Notes under the pieces: model-generated
Seen by the model: only the letters and a program-made list of their open reading frames with translations
The model's database searches: none
Told to the model about the DNA's origin: nothing
Shown: positions 1 to 5,884 of the stretch, in pieces
Layout of the letters: each line of letters begins with the position of its first letter
How positions within the stretch are numbered: position 1 is the first letter of the stretch
Assembly (NCBI GenBank): GCA_002368795.1
Contig: DFFG01000032.1
Span: forward strand, 41,276-56,845
Direction: 5' to 3'
Length of the DNA: 15,570 bases
DNA from: Eubacterium sp. UBA3782
GTDB lineage: Bacteria > Bacillota > Clostridia > Lachnospirales > Lachnospiraceae
Made by a program: the position numbers and the translations under genes

Positions 1-246
1 GATGCTCATCGTCGTGGCAGCCGCACTCGCAGTCCTCATCATGGTGGTGATGGTGGTGGTGCTCATGATGCTCGCCATCGTGACAGCCGCACTCGCAGTC
101 CTCATCATGGTGGTGATGGTGGTGATGCTTGTGGTGCTCGCCGTCATGGCATCCGCATTCGCAGTCTTCATCATGGTGGTGATGATGCTTGTGCTCATGA
201 TGCTCGTCGTCGTGGCAGCCGCATTCGCAGTCGTCATCATGGTGAT
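1..246 (-). repeat. 66-bp tandem repeats inside the His-rich gene
   Basis: The CCGCA(C/T)TCGCAGTC core recurs at 21, 87, 153 and 219, spaced exactly 66 bp. Each unit encodes 22 residues. Copies 1 and 2 (nearest the left edge) are almost identical and copies 3 and 4 diverge more, which suggests expansion toward the C-terminus. The array continues past the window edge. Confidence 0.9.
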
Positions 247-412
247 GATGGTGTTCATGCTCGTGGTCATGGTCATGATCATGATGGTGCTTGTGGCCAT
301 GGTGATGGCCGTGCTCGTGGTCATGGCCGTGGTGGTGATGCTTGCCCTCGCCAGCCGTCTCCTCTGCGGATACGTTTTCTTCTTCGGTTATGTTCTGTTT
401 GTTTTCTTCCAT
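1..412 (-). CDS. His/Asp/Cys-rich repeat protein, probable metal-binding protein (C-terminus cut by window edge)
   Basis: Seen: the start ATG at 412 is preceded by a strong AAAAGGAGG. The frame stays open to the left edge, giving 137 visible residues. An acidic N-terminus (MEENKQNITEEEN...) leads into a dense His tract (about residues 25-58). Four copies of a 22-residue repeat follow, each with a DEDCECGCH-type core flanked by runs of five to seven His. No signal peptide or membrane segment is visible. Known: His-rich tails of this type occur in Ni, Zn and Co chaperones and storage proteins (HypB, SlyD, Hpn, CobW/ZNG relatives). Inferred: a cytoplasmic metal buffer or donor for the CobW-type GTPase whose stop is only 25 bp upstream, almost certainly in the same transcript. 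The CxCxC core adds soft-metal or zinc ligands that pure His tails lack. The metal is unknown, and the full length lies outside the window. Confidence 0.85.
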   Translation of the reverse strand, partial: MEENKQNITEEENVSAEETAGEGKHHHHGHDHEHGHHHGHKHHHDHDHDHEHEHHHHHDDDCECGCHDDEHHEHKHHHHHDEDCECGCHDGEHHKHHHHHHHDEDCECGCHDGEHHEHHHHHHHDEDCECGCHDDEH

Positions 413-437
413 CGCAGTAAGCCTCCTTTTGCTGACA

Positions 438-1028
438 TTACTCCTTCAGGATCGGATCCAGCAGGCCTGTCGGGATCGCTTCATTGGCGCAGGTCGGAGT
501 GACGATGGCCTCCGGGTTGATCTCCTTTACCATACGGATGACTTCGGCCAGGGTTTCCTCGTCCACCAGATCTGCCTTGTTGGCAAAGATGAGCTCGGCA
601 TCCTGCAGCTGGTAGGAGAACAGATGGGCCATCGCCTTGTACAGGCGGGTCCAGCGCTGGGCGTCCACCAGGCAGCAGATGTGGCAGTCATAGCCAAGGG
701 TATTTTTCAGATTGTCCCGGATGGAATAGGGGAAGGCCACACCGGTGGCTTCCATGATGAGCCAGTCGGGATTAAGCTCTCTCTCGATCTGCCGGATCGA
801 GGAGGGCAGCTCTCCGGCAAGGGTGCAGCAGACGCAGCCGGCAAAGAGGCCTCTGACTTCGTAGCCTGCGGCTCCGAGGACCTTGTCATCCACACTGATC
901 TCGCCGATCTCGTTTTCCAGGATCACGATATTTGCGATTCCCAGGTCTTCGATCATGTGGTGGGCAAGTTTCAGGATAAAGCTGGTCTTGCCGGACCCGA
1001 GGAATCCGCCTATAAGAAGTATTTTCAT
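438..1028 (-). CDS. CobW/G3E-family P-loop GTPase, GTPase domain only
   Basis: Seen: 196 residues, start preceded by GAAGGAGG. Walker A is GGFLGSGKT (7-15). The switch region is ENEIGEISVD (38-47). The CxCC metal motif typical of CobW/G3E proteins is CVCC at 65-68. Walker B/G3 is MEATG (92-96) and the guanine motif is NKAD (150-153). Known: G3E GTPases (CobW, HypB, UreG, YjiA/ZNG, MeaB-like) deliver Zn, Ni or Co, or load cofactors. Usual CobW proteins are over 300 residues because of a CobW_C domain. That domain is missing here, and the ORF ends cleanly about 30 residues after the last core motif. Inferred: the metal-collecting role of the missing domain may be supplied in trans by the His-rich protein encoded just downstream. 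The neighbouring UroD/MtaA-type protein is the obvious candidate client. Confidence 0.9.
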   Translation of the reverse strand: MKILLIGGFLGSGKTSFILKLAHHMIEDLGIANIVILENEIGEISVDDKVLGAAGYEVRGLFAGCVCCTLAGELPSSIRQIERELNPDWLIMEATGVAFPYSIRDNLKNTLGYDCHICCLVDAQRWTRLYKAMAHLFSYQLQDAELIFANKADLVDEETLAEVIRMVKEINPEAIVTPTCANEAIPTGLLDPILKE

Positions 1029-1054
1029 CTGACTACCTCCTTCTGGACATGAAG

Positions 1055-1094
1055 ATCAGCAGCGGCATTACGGAAACCCGTGACCGCTGCTGAT
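1055..1094 (-). other. Strong stem-loop upstream of the CobW-type gene
   Basis: A perfect 11-bp inverted repeat (ATCAGCAGCGG at 1055-1065, CCGCTGCTGAT at 1084-1094) encloses an 18-nt loop with a small inner ACGG/CCGT pairing. No T-run follows on the minus strand, so it is not a standard terminator for the methyltransferase gene. If the promoter at 1099-1127 is used, the transcript would begin almost at the base of this stem, giving a 5'-terminal hairpin. It could affect mRNA stability or act as an attenuator. Confidence 0.6.
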
Positions 1095-1098
1095 TCTT

Positions 1099-1127
1099 AT
1101 TTTAAAACTGACACAGAGGAATTACAA
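1099..1127 (-). promoter_or_regulatory. Probable sigma-70-type promoter for the CobW/His-rich pair
   Basis: On the minus strand the -35 is TTGTAA (1122-1127) and the -10 is TAAAAT (1099-1104), with exactly 17 bp between them. Transcription would start near 1092, about 65 bases upstream of the CobW start codon. This would let the metal-handling genes be expressed separately from the methyltransferase upstream. Prediction by consensus only. Confidence 0.5.
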
Positions 1128-1168
1128 CCGGAAGTTATCTGAAGATACACCGGATACCCTGTTAATTG

Positions 1169-2194
1169 TCAATCGGTATAACCCATGACCTTACGGCCGT
1201 ACCAGTGCACCTCGTCACGGATGATCTCGTTGACCCGCATCGGAGCCTCGCTCATGCCGGGAACGCCGCCGCCGAAGGCATAGCCGCCGCCCTCATAGTA
1301 TTTGTCGATGGTATCGCGCACGCCCTGGCGGATCTCTTCCTCGTCAAATTCGGGCCAGGTCTTCGGGATGTGGTGATCCCAATCCCAGCCGCCGACGACA
1401 CAGAGCTTGCCCTTGTAATCTTCTTTGATCTTATGGATGTTGTTGGTCTCCTGGGTAGGATCGACATACTTGACGCCGAAATCCAGCATATCCGGGATCT
1501 GGTCTTCAAAACGTCCGCAGTTGTGGAACTCGATCGGGATCCCGCGGTCCATGGCCGGTTTTGCCAGGCGCATATAGATCGGCTTGAAGACTTCACGATA
1601 GGTCTCCATCGAGAAGAAGGGAGTCTGCTTTGCGCAGGAGTCATCCAGCATGTACCAGATGTCCGGCTTGTAATACTCTACCGTTGCATACATGACCGGC
1701 TCGATCCAGTCCACCAGCGCGTTGAGCATGTCGATGACGGAATCCGGATCGGTGTACAGCGCCATCAGGCCCTCGGTAAAGCCCATGAAAGCGACCAGCT
1801 GCTGGAAGGGCATCAGTCCGGGGCCGGCCATAACGGCTGACTTGTCGCGGTCGATGCCGGAGACCTCCAGGTCGTGCTTGTACATCTGCTCGTAGTCGAC
1901 CTCCGGTCTCTCCGGGAATTTGATGACCTTCTCCCAGTCCTCGATATCCGCCAGCATAAAGTTGCCGGGCTCCGGCAGGGTAGCACCGGTCTCTTTATCT
2001 GCCCGGTAGCGGACGCCCCACATATCGTAACCGCCGTCGGTAAAGTGATTCTGTTTAAAGACCTGCGGCATCATCATCTTTACAGCTGCCTCGCCCAGGT
2101 ATTCATCTCCCATCATGGTAAAACGCGGCACATAGGCCGGCTCTTCTCCACGGCCAAGGCGGAGCCAGTTTTCTTTTGGTGTAATCTTTGCCAT
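1169..2194 (-). CDS. Uroporphyrinogen-decarboxylase superfamily protein, MtaA/CmuA-type methyltransferase-like
   Basis: Seen: 341 residues, start ATG preceded by GAAAGGAGG. The C-terminal half contains IEFHNCG (221-227), matching the H-x-C zinc site of MtaA/MtbA-type methylcobamide:thiol methyltransferases, and DDSCAKQTPFFS (184-195), typical of the UroD-fold active cleft. The N-terminal arginine motif of true HemE (RQAGRYLPEY-like) is absent. Known: this branch moves methyl groups between corrinoid proteins and thiols or tetrahydrofolate, often in O-demethylase or methylamine systems. Odd: MtaA/MtbA use a third Cys zinc ligand near the C-terminus, but no Cys occurs after residue 265. The zinc site is therefore changed, or the role differs. 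Inferred: a corrinoid-linked methyltransferase with an unknown substrate. No corrinoid protein or RamA-type activator lies within the window. Confidence 0.8.
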   Translation of the reverse strand: MAKITPKENWLRLGRGEEPAYVPRFTMMGDEYLGEAAVKMMMPQVFKQNHFTDGGYDMWGVRYRADKETGATLPEPGNFMLADIEDWEKVIKFPERPEVDYEQMYKHDLEVSGIDRDKSAVMAGPGLMPFQQLVAFMGFTEGLMALYTDPDSVIDMLNALVDWIEPVMYATVEYYKPDIWYMLDDSCAKQTPFFSMETYREVFKPIYMRLAKPAMDRGIPIEFHNCGRFEDQIPDMLDFGVKYVDPTQETNNIHKIKEDYKGKLCVVGGWDWDHHIPKTWPEFDEEEIRQGVRDTIDKYYEGGGYAFGGGVPGMSEAPMRVNEIIRDEVHWYGRKVMGYTD

Positions 2195-2382
2195 AACGCG
2201 TTCCTCCTTTCCCTAAAAACGTACAGCACGTTGGCATCAGACCCGGAAATCCGCATTCCGGGCACTTCCCTACTTAACATTGTAAACGTGCCGGGTTAAC
2301 GGATATACGGAAGAAATATACAAAGAATAGTCAGAAAATATGCGGATAAATCGTGCATTTCCAAACAATCTGCGAGGAATCG

Positions 2383-2391
2383 TGGTATGAT
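2383..2391 (+). promoter_or_regulatory. Possible extended -10 promoter for the MBL-fold gene
   Basis: TGGTATGAT fits an extended -10 (TGnTATAAT, one mismatch). No good -35 is visible. It would give a leader of about 185 nt containing all copies of the 14-bp repeat. Confidence 0.35.
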
Positions 2392-2418
2392 AATACAGAA
2401 GGCTAATATAGAAGACGG

Positions 2419-2512
2419 ATACAGAGAAACCAATACAGAGAAACCAATACAGAGAAACCAATACAGAGAAACCAATATAGAAGAACCAGTACAGAAAGCC
2501 AGTACTGAAAGC
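2419..2512 (+). repeat. 14-bp tandem repeat in the leader of the MBL-fold gene
   Basis: Four perfect head-to-tail copies of ATACAGAGAAACCA occupy 2419-2474. A variant copy (ATATAGAAGAACCA, 2475-2488) and shorter decayed copies (GTACAGAAAGCCA, then GTACTGAAAGC) follow. The unit is purine-rich on the plus strand and pyrimidine-rich on the minus strand. Fourteen is not a multiple of three, which argues against a conserved coding role. Identical copies suggest slippage-prone DNA whose copy number may vary between strains. Confidence 0.9.
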
Positions 2513-2583
2513 TGCAATATGCCAAGGTGCGGATCCCGGGCACGGATTTTTGTACCGGGGTGGAGGAAAAAAGGAGGTAAACG

Positions 2584-3201
2584 ATGAAGATCACCTATCT
2601 TGCCCATTCCTGTTTTGTTGTGGAGGAGGATGGATGGCGGGTCGTGTTTGATCCGTATGAGCCGGGCAGTGTGCCAGGCGCAGGTGATGTGAACGAAGAG
2701 GCAAACATGGTCATCTGCTCCCATGAGCACGGCGACCACAATGCCAGGGGCTGTGTAAAAATCGTCGGGGAGGGTGTACCCTGCCCATTTGAGATCCGGC
2801 AGATCCAGACGTATCATGATGAGTGCAATGGCGCAAAGCGGGGAAAAAATACGATCACACTGCTGAAGGGCAGGACAAGTCTCGTCCACATGGGCGATAT
2901 CGGCTGTCCGCTAACAGAGGAGCAGATCGGGGAGCTTAAGGGGGCAGATGTTTTGCTGATCCCGGTCGGCGGTTTCTTTACCATAGATGCAGCCCAGGCC
3001 AAAGCCATGGCAGACGCCATCGGCGCCCGGGTGGTCATTCCCATGCACTATCGGGGCGAAGGATTTGGCTACGATGTGATCGGTCCGGTGGAAGCGTTCA
3101 CAAAGCTTTGTGATACGGTAAAGGAATACGGCGATACCATAGAAGTGGATGAAAACACAGAGCCGCAGACCGCGGTACTGGCAAGACGGCTTGGGATCTG
3201 A
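2584..3201 (+). CDS. MBL-fold metal-dependent hydrolase (UlaG/UPF0173-like)
   Basis: Seen: 205 residues, start ATG preceded by AAAAAAGGAGG. The metallo-beta-lactamase motif HEHGDH is at 47-52 (HxHxDH). Further likely ligands are His78, Asp105 (in HMGD) and His155 (in PMHYRGEG). Gly- and Asp-rich turns fit the small single-domain UlaG-like branch, which is usually 200-240 residues. No signal peptide is present, so it is cytoplasmic. Known: the branch includes UlaG L-ascorbate-6-phosphate lactonase and many uncharacterised hydrolases acting on phosphoesters or lactones with two Zn or Mn ions. Inferred: a dinuclear metal hydrolase of unknown substrate. No sugar operon surrounds it, so the UlaG role itself is not supported. 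It is transcribed alone, divergent from the methyltransferase gene. Confidence 0.85.
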   Translation: MKITYLAHSCFVVEEDGWRVVFDPYEPGSVPGAGDVNEEANMVICSHEHGDHNARGCVKIVGEGVPCPFEIRQIQTYHDECNGAKRGKNTITLLKGRTSLVHMGDIGCPLTEEQIGELKGADVLLIPVGGFFTIDAAQAKAMADAIGARVVIPMHYRGEGFGYDVIGPVEAFTKLCDTVKEYGDTIEVDENTEPQTAVLARRLGI

Positions 3202-3256
3202 GCCGCGGCAGAAGGGGCTGCCGTAAAAGATCTGCGTGCAGGACGTAAAAAGGGCA

Positions 3257-3350
3257 GCCGCACCAGACCATCATGTAAGAAAAAAATGCCGCATCAGGCA
3301 AACGTCGTGCAGAAACAATCTGTACGAAATGTCTGGTGCGGCAGTTTTTT
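3257..3350 (+). terminator. Large nested-hairpin terminator between convergent genes (element 1)
   Basis: The outer stem is a perfect 12-bp pair, GCCGCACCAGAC (3257-3268) with GTCTGGTGCGGC (3331-3342), followed by TTTTTT at 3345-3350. The 62-nt interior holds TGCC/GGCA (3287-3300) and TCGTGCAGA/TCTGTACGA (3305-3327, one G-U). The segment TGCCGCATCAGGC (3287-3299) is a near copy of the left outer arm and could pair with the right arm instead, giving an alternative fold. On the minus strand the outer stem is followed by TGCCCTTTTT, so it may also end the AGCS transcript. Just upstream, GGCTGCC (3214-3220) and GGCAGCC (3253-3259) add a further competing pairing. Confidence 0.75.
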
Positions 3351-3428
3351 GTGTGAACGTATGCAGGCCATGCCGGGTCTGGCGGCCTGTTATGAGAAAC
3401 AGACGAAATGTATGTGCTCTGCGGGCAA

Positions 3429-4862
3429 TTACAGATGATTGGAATTGTCCACTCTGCAGTCGAAGGTGACATAGGGCGGCTCTTCGCCCCGCTCCTTTGC
3501 GGGCAGGTAGCGTTTCCAGAAATCGTCAAACAGGCGGAAGATCTCTTTGTGCTTCGAATAGATGAAGAACAGAGTGATGATCACGTATGCCGCGGACAGG
3601 ATGTCGGTGAATGCCCACAGGATGTCTGCCTGGATGTTGTAAAAAATAACGCAGGGCGTCATATAGTAGAGCATATATATCGGCATCATCCGGCGGTTGG
3701 TCTCGGTATCGCCGAAGGCGTAGTTGACGGATTTCTCGCAGGTGTAGTACATGCCGATGATCGTCGTCCATGCAAAGACAGCGATGGCGATGGCGGTCAG
3801 CTGACCGCCGATCTTGCCGTAGGCGCTGGTGAAGGCGATGGTCGTCAGGGCGCCGCTGGTGGCGTCACTGGTGTAGTAGGATCCGGTGATGATGATCGTG
3901 AAGGCCGTGATGGAGCAGATGATCATCGTATCCAGGAACACCTCGCCCCAGCCCCACAGGGACTGTCTGACGGGATGATCGGTTTTTGCGCTGGCATGGG
4001 CGATGATGCCATAGCCCGTACCTGCGTCATTGGAATACATGCCTCGGGCGACACCGTACTGGATCGCGTCACGGACAGTGGCTCCCGCAAAGCCGCCTAC
4101 AGCGGCCGTCGGGGAAAAGGCACTCTTTACGATCAGAGCCAGGACAGCCGGGATGGACCGCCAGTTCAGGATCAGGACGCCAAGACCCATCAGGGTATAG
4201 AGGACAGCCATGATCGGGACAGCCTTGGACATGACGGCAGAGATCCGCTTCAGACCTCCCCAGATGGTGACCAGGCAGGTAACGCCGATCACGACTACGC
4301 TGACGATGCTCGGAATGCCAAAGGCCTCACTCATGGAGCTGGTCACGGCTTCTGTCTGCACGCAGCAGGTCCAGGGTCCAAAGATAAAGCAGAAAACAGC
4401 GAGCAGGATAGCGCCCTTGTTCCAGCCGAAGGCATTCTTCATGACAAAGGAACGGTCGCAGACGTACTCGTTCATGGATTCCTTGTAGTGCTCCCGGTAG
4501 CGCTGGCCGATGATGATCTCACAGGCCTTTGTGCTCATGCCGAAAAAGGCAGAGACCCACATCCAGATGAGGGCGCCAGGTCCGCCGCTGACGATCGCCG
4601 TGGCGACGCCGCTGATATTGCCGGTGCCCACGGTATTTGCCAGCGCCGTACAGGCGGCCTGGAATCCGGTGATGGTGCCTTCTCCCTCTCCCTTGTCGAA
4701 CATTTTGGCAAAGGTGTTCTTGAAGTTGAAGATGATCTTCCGCTGGTAGCGGAAACCAAAACGCAGGGTCAGCAGGATACCGGTGCCGACAACGATGACC
4801 GTCATCGGGGTGCCCCAGAGCAGGTCATCCAGCCAGTACAGAAAATCAGTGAGTGCTTGCAT
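3429..4862 (-). CDS. AGCS-family sodium:alanine/glycine symporter
   Basis: Seen: 477 residues from the ATG at 4862 (MQALTDFLYWLDDLLWG...), preceded by GGAAGGGGG. A longer frame to 4979 exists, but the extra residues are basic, lie inside the upstream gene and do not resemble the family, so I reject it. The family signature GGPGALIWMW is at 93-102 and the substrate/sodium-site motif NTVGTGNISG at 76-85. About 10-11 hydrophobic spans follow, and the C-terminus is soluble. Known: AGCS carriers import alanine or glycine with Na+. Context: the start overlaps the end of the QueG-like gene by 17 bp, so the two are co-transcribed and probably translationally coupled. The gene ends facing the MBL-fold gene across the nested terminator. 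Substrate specificity cannot be told from sequence alone. Confidence 0.95.
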   Translation of the reverse strand: MQALTDFLYWLDDLLWGTPMTVIVVGTGILLTLRFGFRYQRKIIFNFKNTFAKMFDKGEGEGTITGFQAACTALANTVGTGNISGVATAIVSGGPGALIWMWVSAFFGMSTKACEIIIGQRYREHYKESMNEYVCDRSFVMKNAFGWNKGAILLAVFCFIFGPWTCCVQTEAVTSSMSEAFGIPSIVSVVVIGVTCLVTIWGGLKRISAVMSKAVPIMAVLYTLMGLGVLILNWRSIPAVLALIVKSAFSPTAAVGGFAGATVRDAIQYGVARGMYSNDAGTGYGIIAHASAKTDHPVRQSLWGWGEVFLDTMIICSITAFTIIITGSYYTSDATSGALTTIAFTSAYGKIGGQLTAIAIAVFAWTTIIGMYYTCEKSVNYAFGDTETNRRMMPIYMLYYMTPCVIFYNIQADILWAFTDILSAAYVIITLFFIYSKHKEIFRLFDDFWKRYLPAKERGEEPPYVTFDCRVDNSNHL

Positions 4863-5748
4863 CAGAAGTGTTCCCCCTTCCAACCGGGCAGGCAAGCTCG
4901 CAGGCCCGGCAGTATTTAATGATCTTTTCCGGATGGTCGCAGACCTCCGGCATGAGGCCCGTAAGGGCTTCGTCTTCATTTTTCTGCATTTCCATGCTGC
5001 AGTTTTTCCGGAAATAGGAGCCGTCCCTTCCGGGAAGATGTCGGATCCCGGTCATTTCCGGTGTGTAGATTACCTGGTCAAAGGAATGCTGCGGGCAGGC
5101 CTTCCGGCAGTAACCGGGGCAGTCCCGGCAGGGATCAAAGTCGGCCGGACCGGCAGCTGGCAGGGCAGCACTCAGGGTCATGGCCCGAAGCCGGACTCTG
5201 GGGCCGAACCTGGGCGTGACCAGCAGGTTGTTCCTGCCGATGCATCCGAGACCCGCGGCAACGGCGGCTTCCTTCAGGTACAGGCCGCCCTTTTCCACGT
5301 GGTAGCGCTTGGTATAGACATGGATGTCGGGATAGTTTTCCAGAATGTAGGCGCGCAGTGCTTTGCCGATCCGGATCATTTTTTTGTTGCCCGGCGGGTC
5401 GATCTCGCCGCACCACCAGTCCAGAGAGGGCTGGTCGGCCGGGTGAGCGACGCCGAAGATGAGCACCGTCTTTGCATCCTCTTCCCAGAAGACACTGCCG
5501 TGGGGCAGTCCTGTGGTGATCTGCTCGGCAAAGTGGTCCCGGGAGTGGTCGATCATCTGGGGAAACAGCCGCTCGGAGGGGCTAAGGCGCAGGGCATCCA
5601 CCGGGGCAAGACCGGCGACATCCGCACCCAGAGCAAAGGCCTGCGCAAGGATATCCCGGGCGATGTCGGCCGGATCCGTTTTGTTAACGGCATCCTGCGG
5701 GAGCATGGTAGTATTCGGTTTTTCTGATGGGAGCGGTCGATCCTGCAA
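4846..5748 (-). CDS. QueG-like double 4Fe-4S cluster protein, TTG start
   Basis: Seen: 300 residues from a TTG at 5748. The frame extends upstream to a GTG at 5799 with no usable ribosome site. The TTG sits 8 bp after GGAGG (minus strand of 5757-5761), and the later ATG at 5706 has no such site. Residues about 166-187 carry GLGCIGRNNLLVTPRFGP, the hallmark of epoxyqueuosine-reductase-like proteins. Two ferredoxin-type clusters follow: CRDCPGYCRKACP (Cys 207, 210, 214, 218) and CRACELACP (280, 283, 287) plus isolated Cys. Known: QueG (about 370 residues) is a cobalamin-dependent reductase with a C-terminal tRNA-binding HEAT region. This protein ends right after the clusters, so it lacks that region and is more likely a QueG/reductive-dehalogenase-like paralogue of unknown substrate. 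It is coupled to the downstream AGCS symporter gene. Confidence 0.85.
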   Translation of the reverse strand: MQDRPLPSEKPNTTMLPQDAVNKTDPADIARDILAQAFALGADVAGLAPVDALRLSPSERLFPQMIDHSRDHFAEQITTGLPHGSVFWEEDAKTVLIFGVAHPADQPSLDWWCGEIDPPGNKKMIRIGKALRAYILENYPDIHVYTKRYHVEKGGLYLKEAAVAAGLGCIGRNNLLVTPRFGPRVRLRAMTLSAALPAAGPADFDPCRDCPGYCRKACPQHSFDQVIYTPEMTGIRHLPGRDGSYFRKNCSMEMQKNEDEALTGLMPEVCDHPEKIIKYCRACELACPVGRGNTSDASTH

Positions 5749-5756
5749 GCAAACGT

Positions 5757-5761
5757 CCTCC
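5757..5761 (-). promoter_or_regulatory. Ribosome binding site that fixes the TTG start of the QueG-like gene
   Basis: GGAGG on the minus strand lies 8 bp upstream of the TTG at 5748. No other in-frame ATG, GTG or TTG nearby has a comparable site. Confidence 0.65.
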
Positions 5762-5818
5762 GAGATGGTTTGTTTTTTTATTACGGAGATTTGGAGCACC
5801 TCGGCGTCGTATGTGACG

Positions 5819-5851
5819 CGGTGCTGTAATCACTACTTTACCACAGCACCG
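5819..5851 (-). promoter_or_regulatory. Dyad symmetry upstream of the QueG-like gene, possible operator or weak terminator
   Basis: A perfect 9-bp inverted repeat, CGGTGCTGT (5819-5827) and ACAGCACCG (5843-5851), has a 15-bp spacer. No T-run follows it on the minus strand. A weak promoter fits around it: TTGTCC and TAAAGT with 18 bp between, the TAAAGT lying inside the dyad. A regulator bound there would cover the -10. It could instead be a poor terminator of the radical SAM gene ending at 5885. Confidence 0.4.
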
Positions 5852-5884
5852 TGGGAAAGGACAATTCCTTTTGCTGCAGAAAAT

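Larger units (their letters stand above)
2195..2583. other. Divergent intergenic region between methyltransferase-like and MBL genes
   Basis: The 389-bp gap contains no convincing gene. It holds the leaders of two divergent genes. On the methyltransferase side, a perfect hairpin (CCCGGAA, 7-nt loop, TTCCGGG; 2242-2262) and a smaller AACGT/ACGTT hairpin followed by TTTTA lie just before the ribosome site. That could be a weak attenuator. An AT-rich stretch at about 2290-2345 probably holds the minus-strand promoter, which I could not place exactly. The MBL side carries the 14-bp repeats listed separately. Confidence 0.6.

Noticed and set aside
2..502. Long plus-strand frame rich in Met and Val at the left end
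   Set aside because: It is the antisense of His codons (CAT/CAC read as ATG/GTG). The minus frame has a ribosome site, a sensible repeat structure and an operon context.
1029..2583. Possible cobalamin riboswitch near the corrinoid-linked genes
   Set aside because: I found no B12-box-like GCCACTG or conserved core in either intergenic region on the minus strand.
2387..2587. 66-residue plus-strand frame through the 14-bp repeats, ending in an ATGA overlap with the MBL-fold gene
   Set aside because: Its start sits on the proposed -10 and it has no ribosome site. The repeat unit is not a codon multiple, so its peptide is only repeat DNA read in shifting frames.
3408..4919. 503-residue plus-strand frame opposite the AGCS symporter
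   Set aside because: Shadow of a clear membrane transporter. The translated product is Asp/Gly/His-rich with no recognisable domain.
4863..4979. N-terminal extension of the AGCS symporter to 4979
   Set aside because: The extra 39 residues are basic, lie within the QueG-like coding region and lack family similarity. The ATG at 4862 has a purine-rich ribosome site and fits known N-termini.
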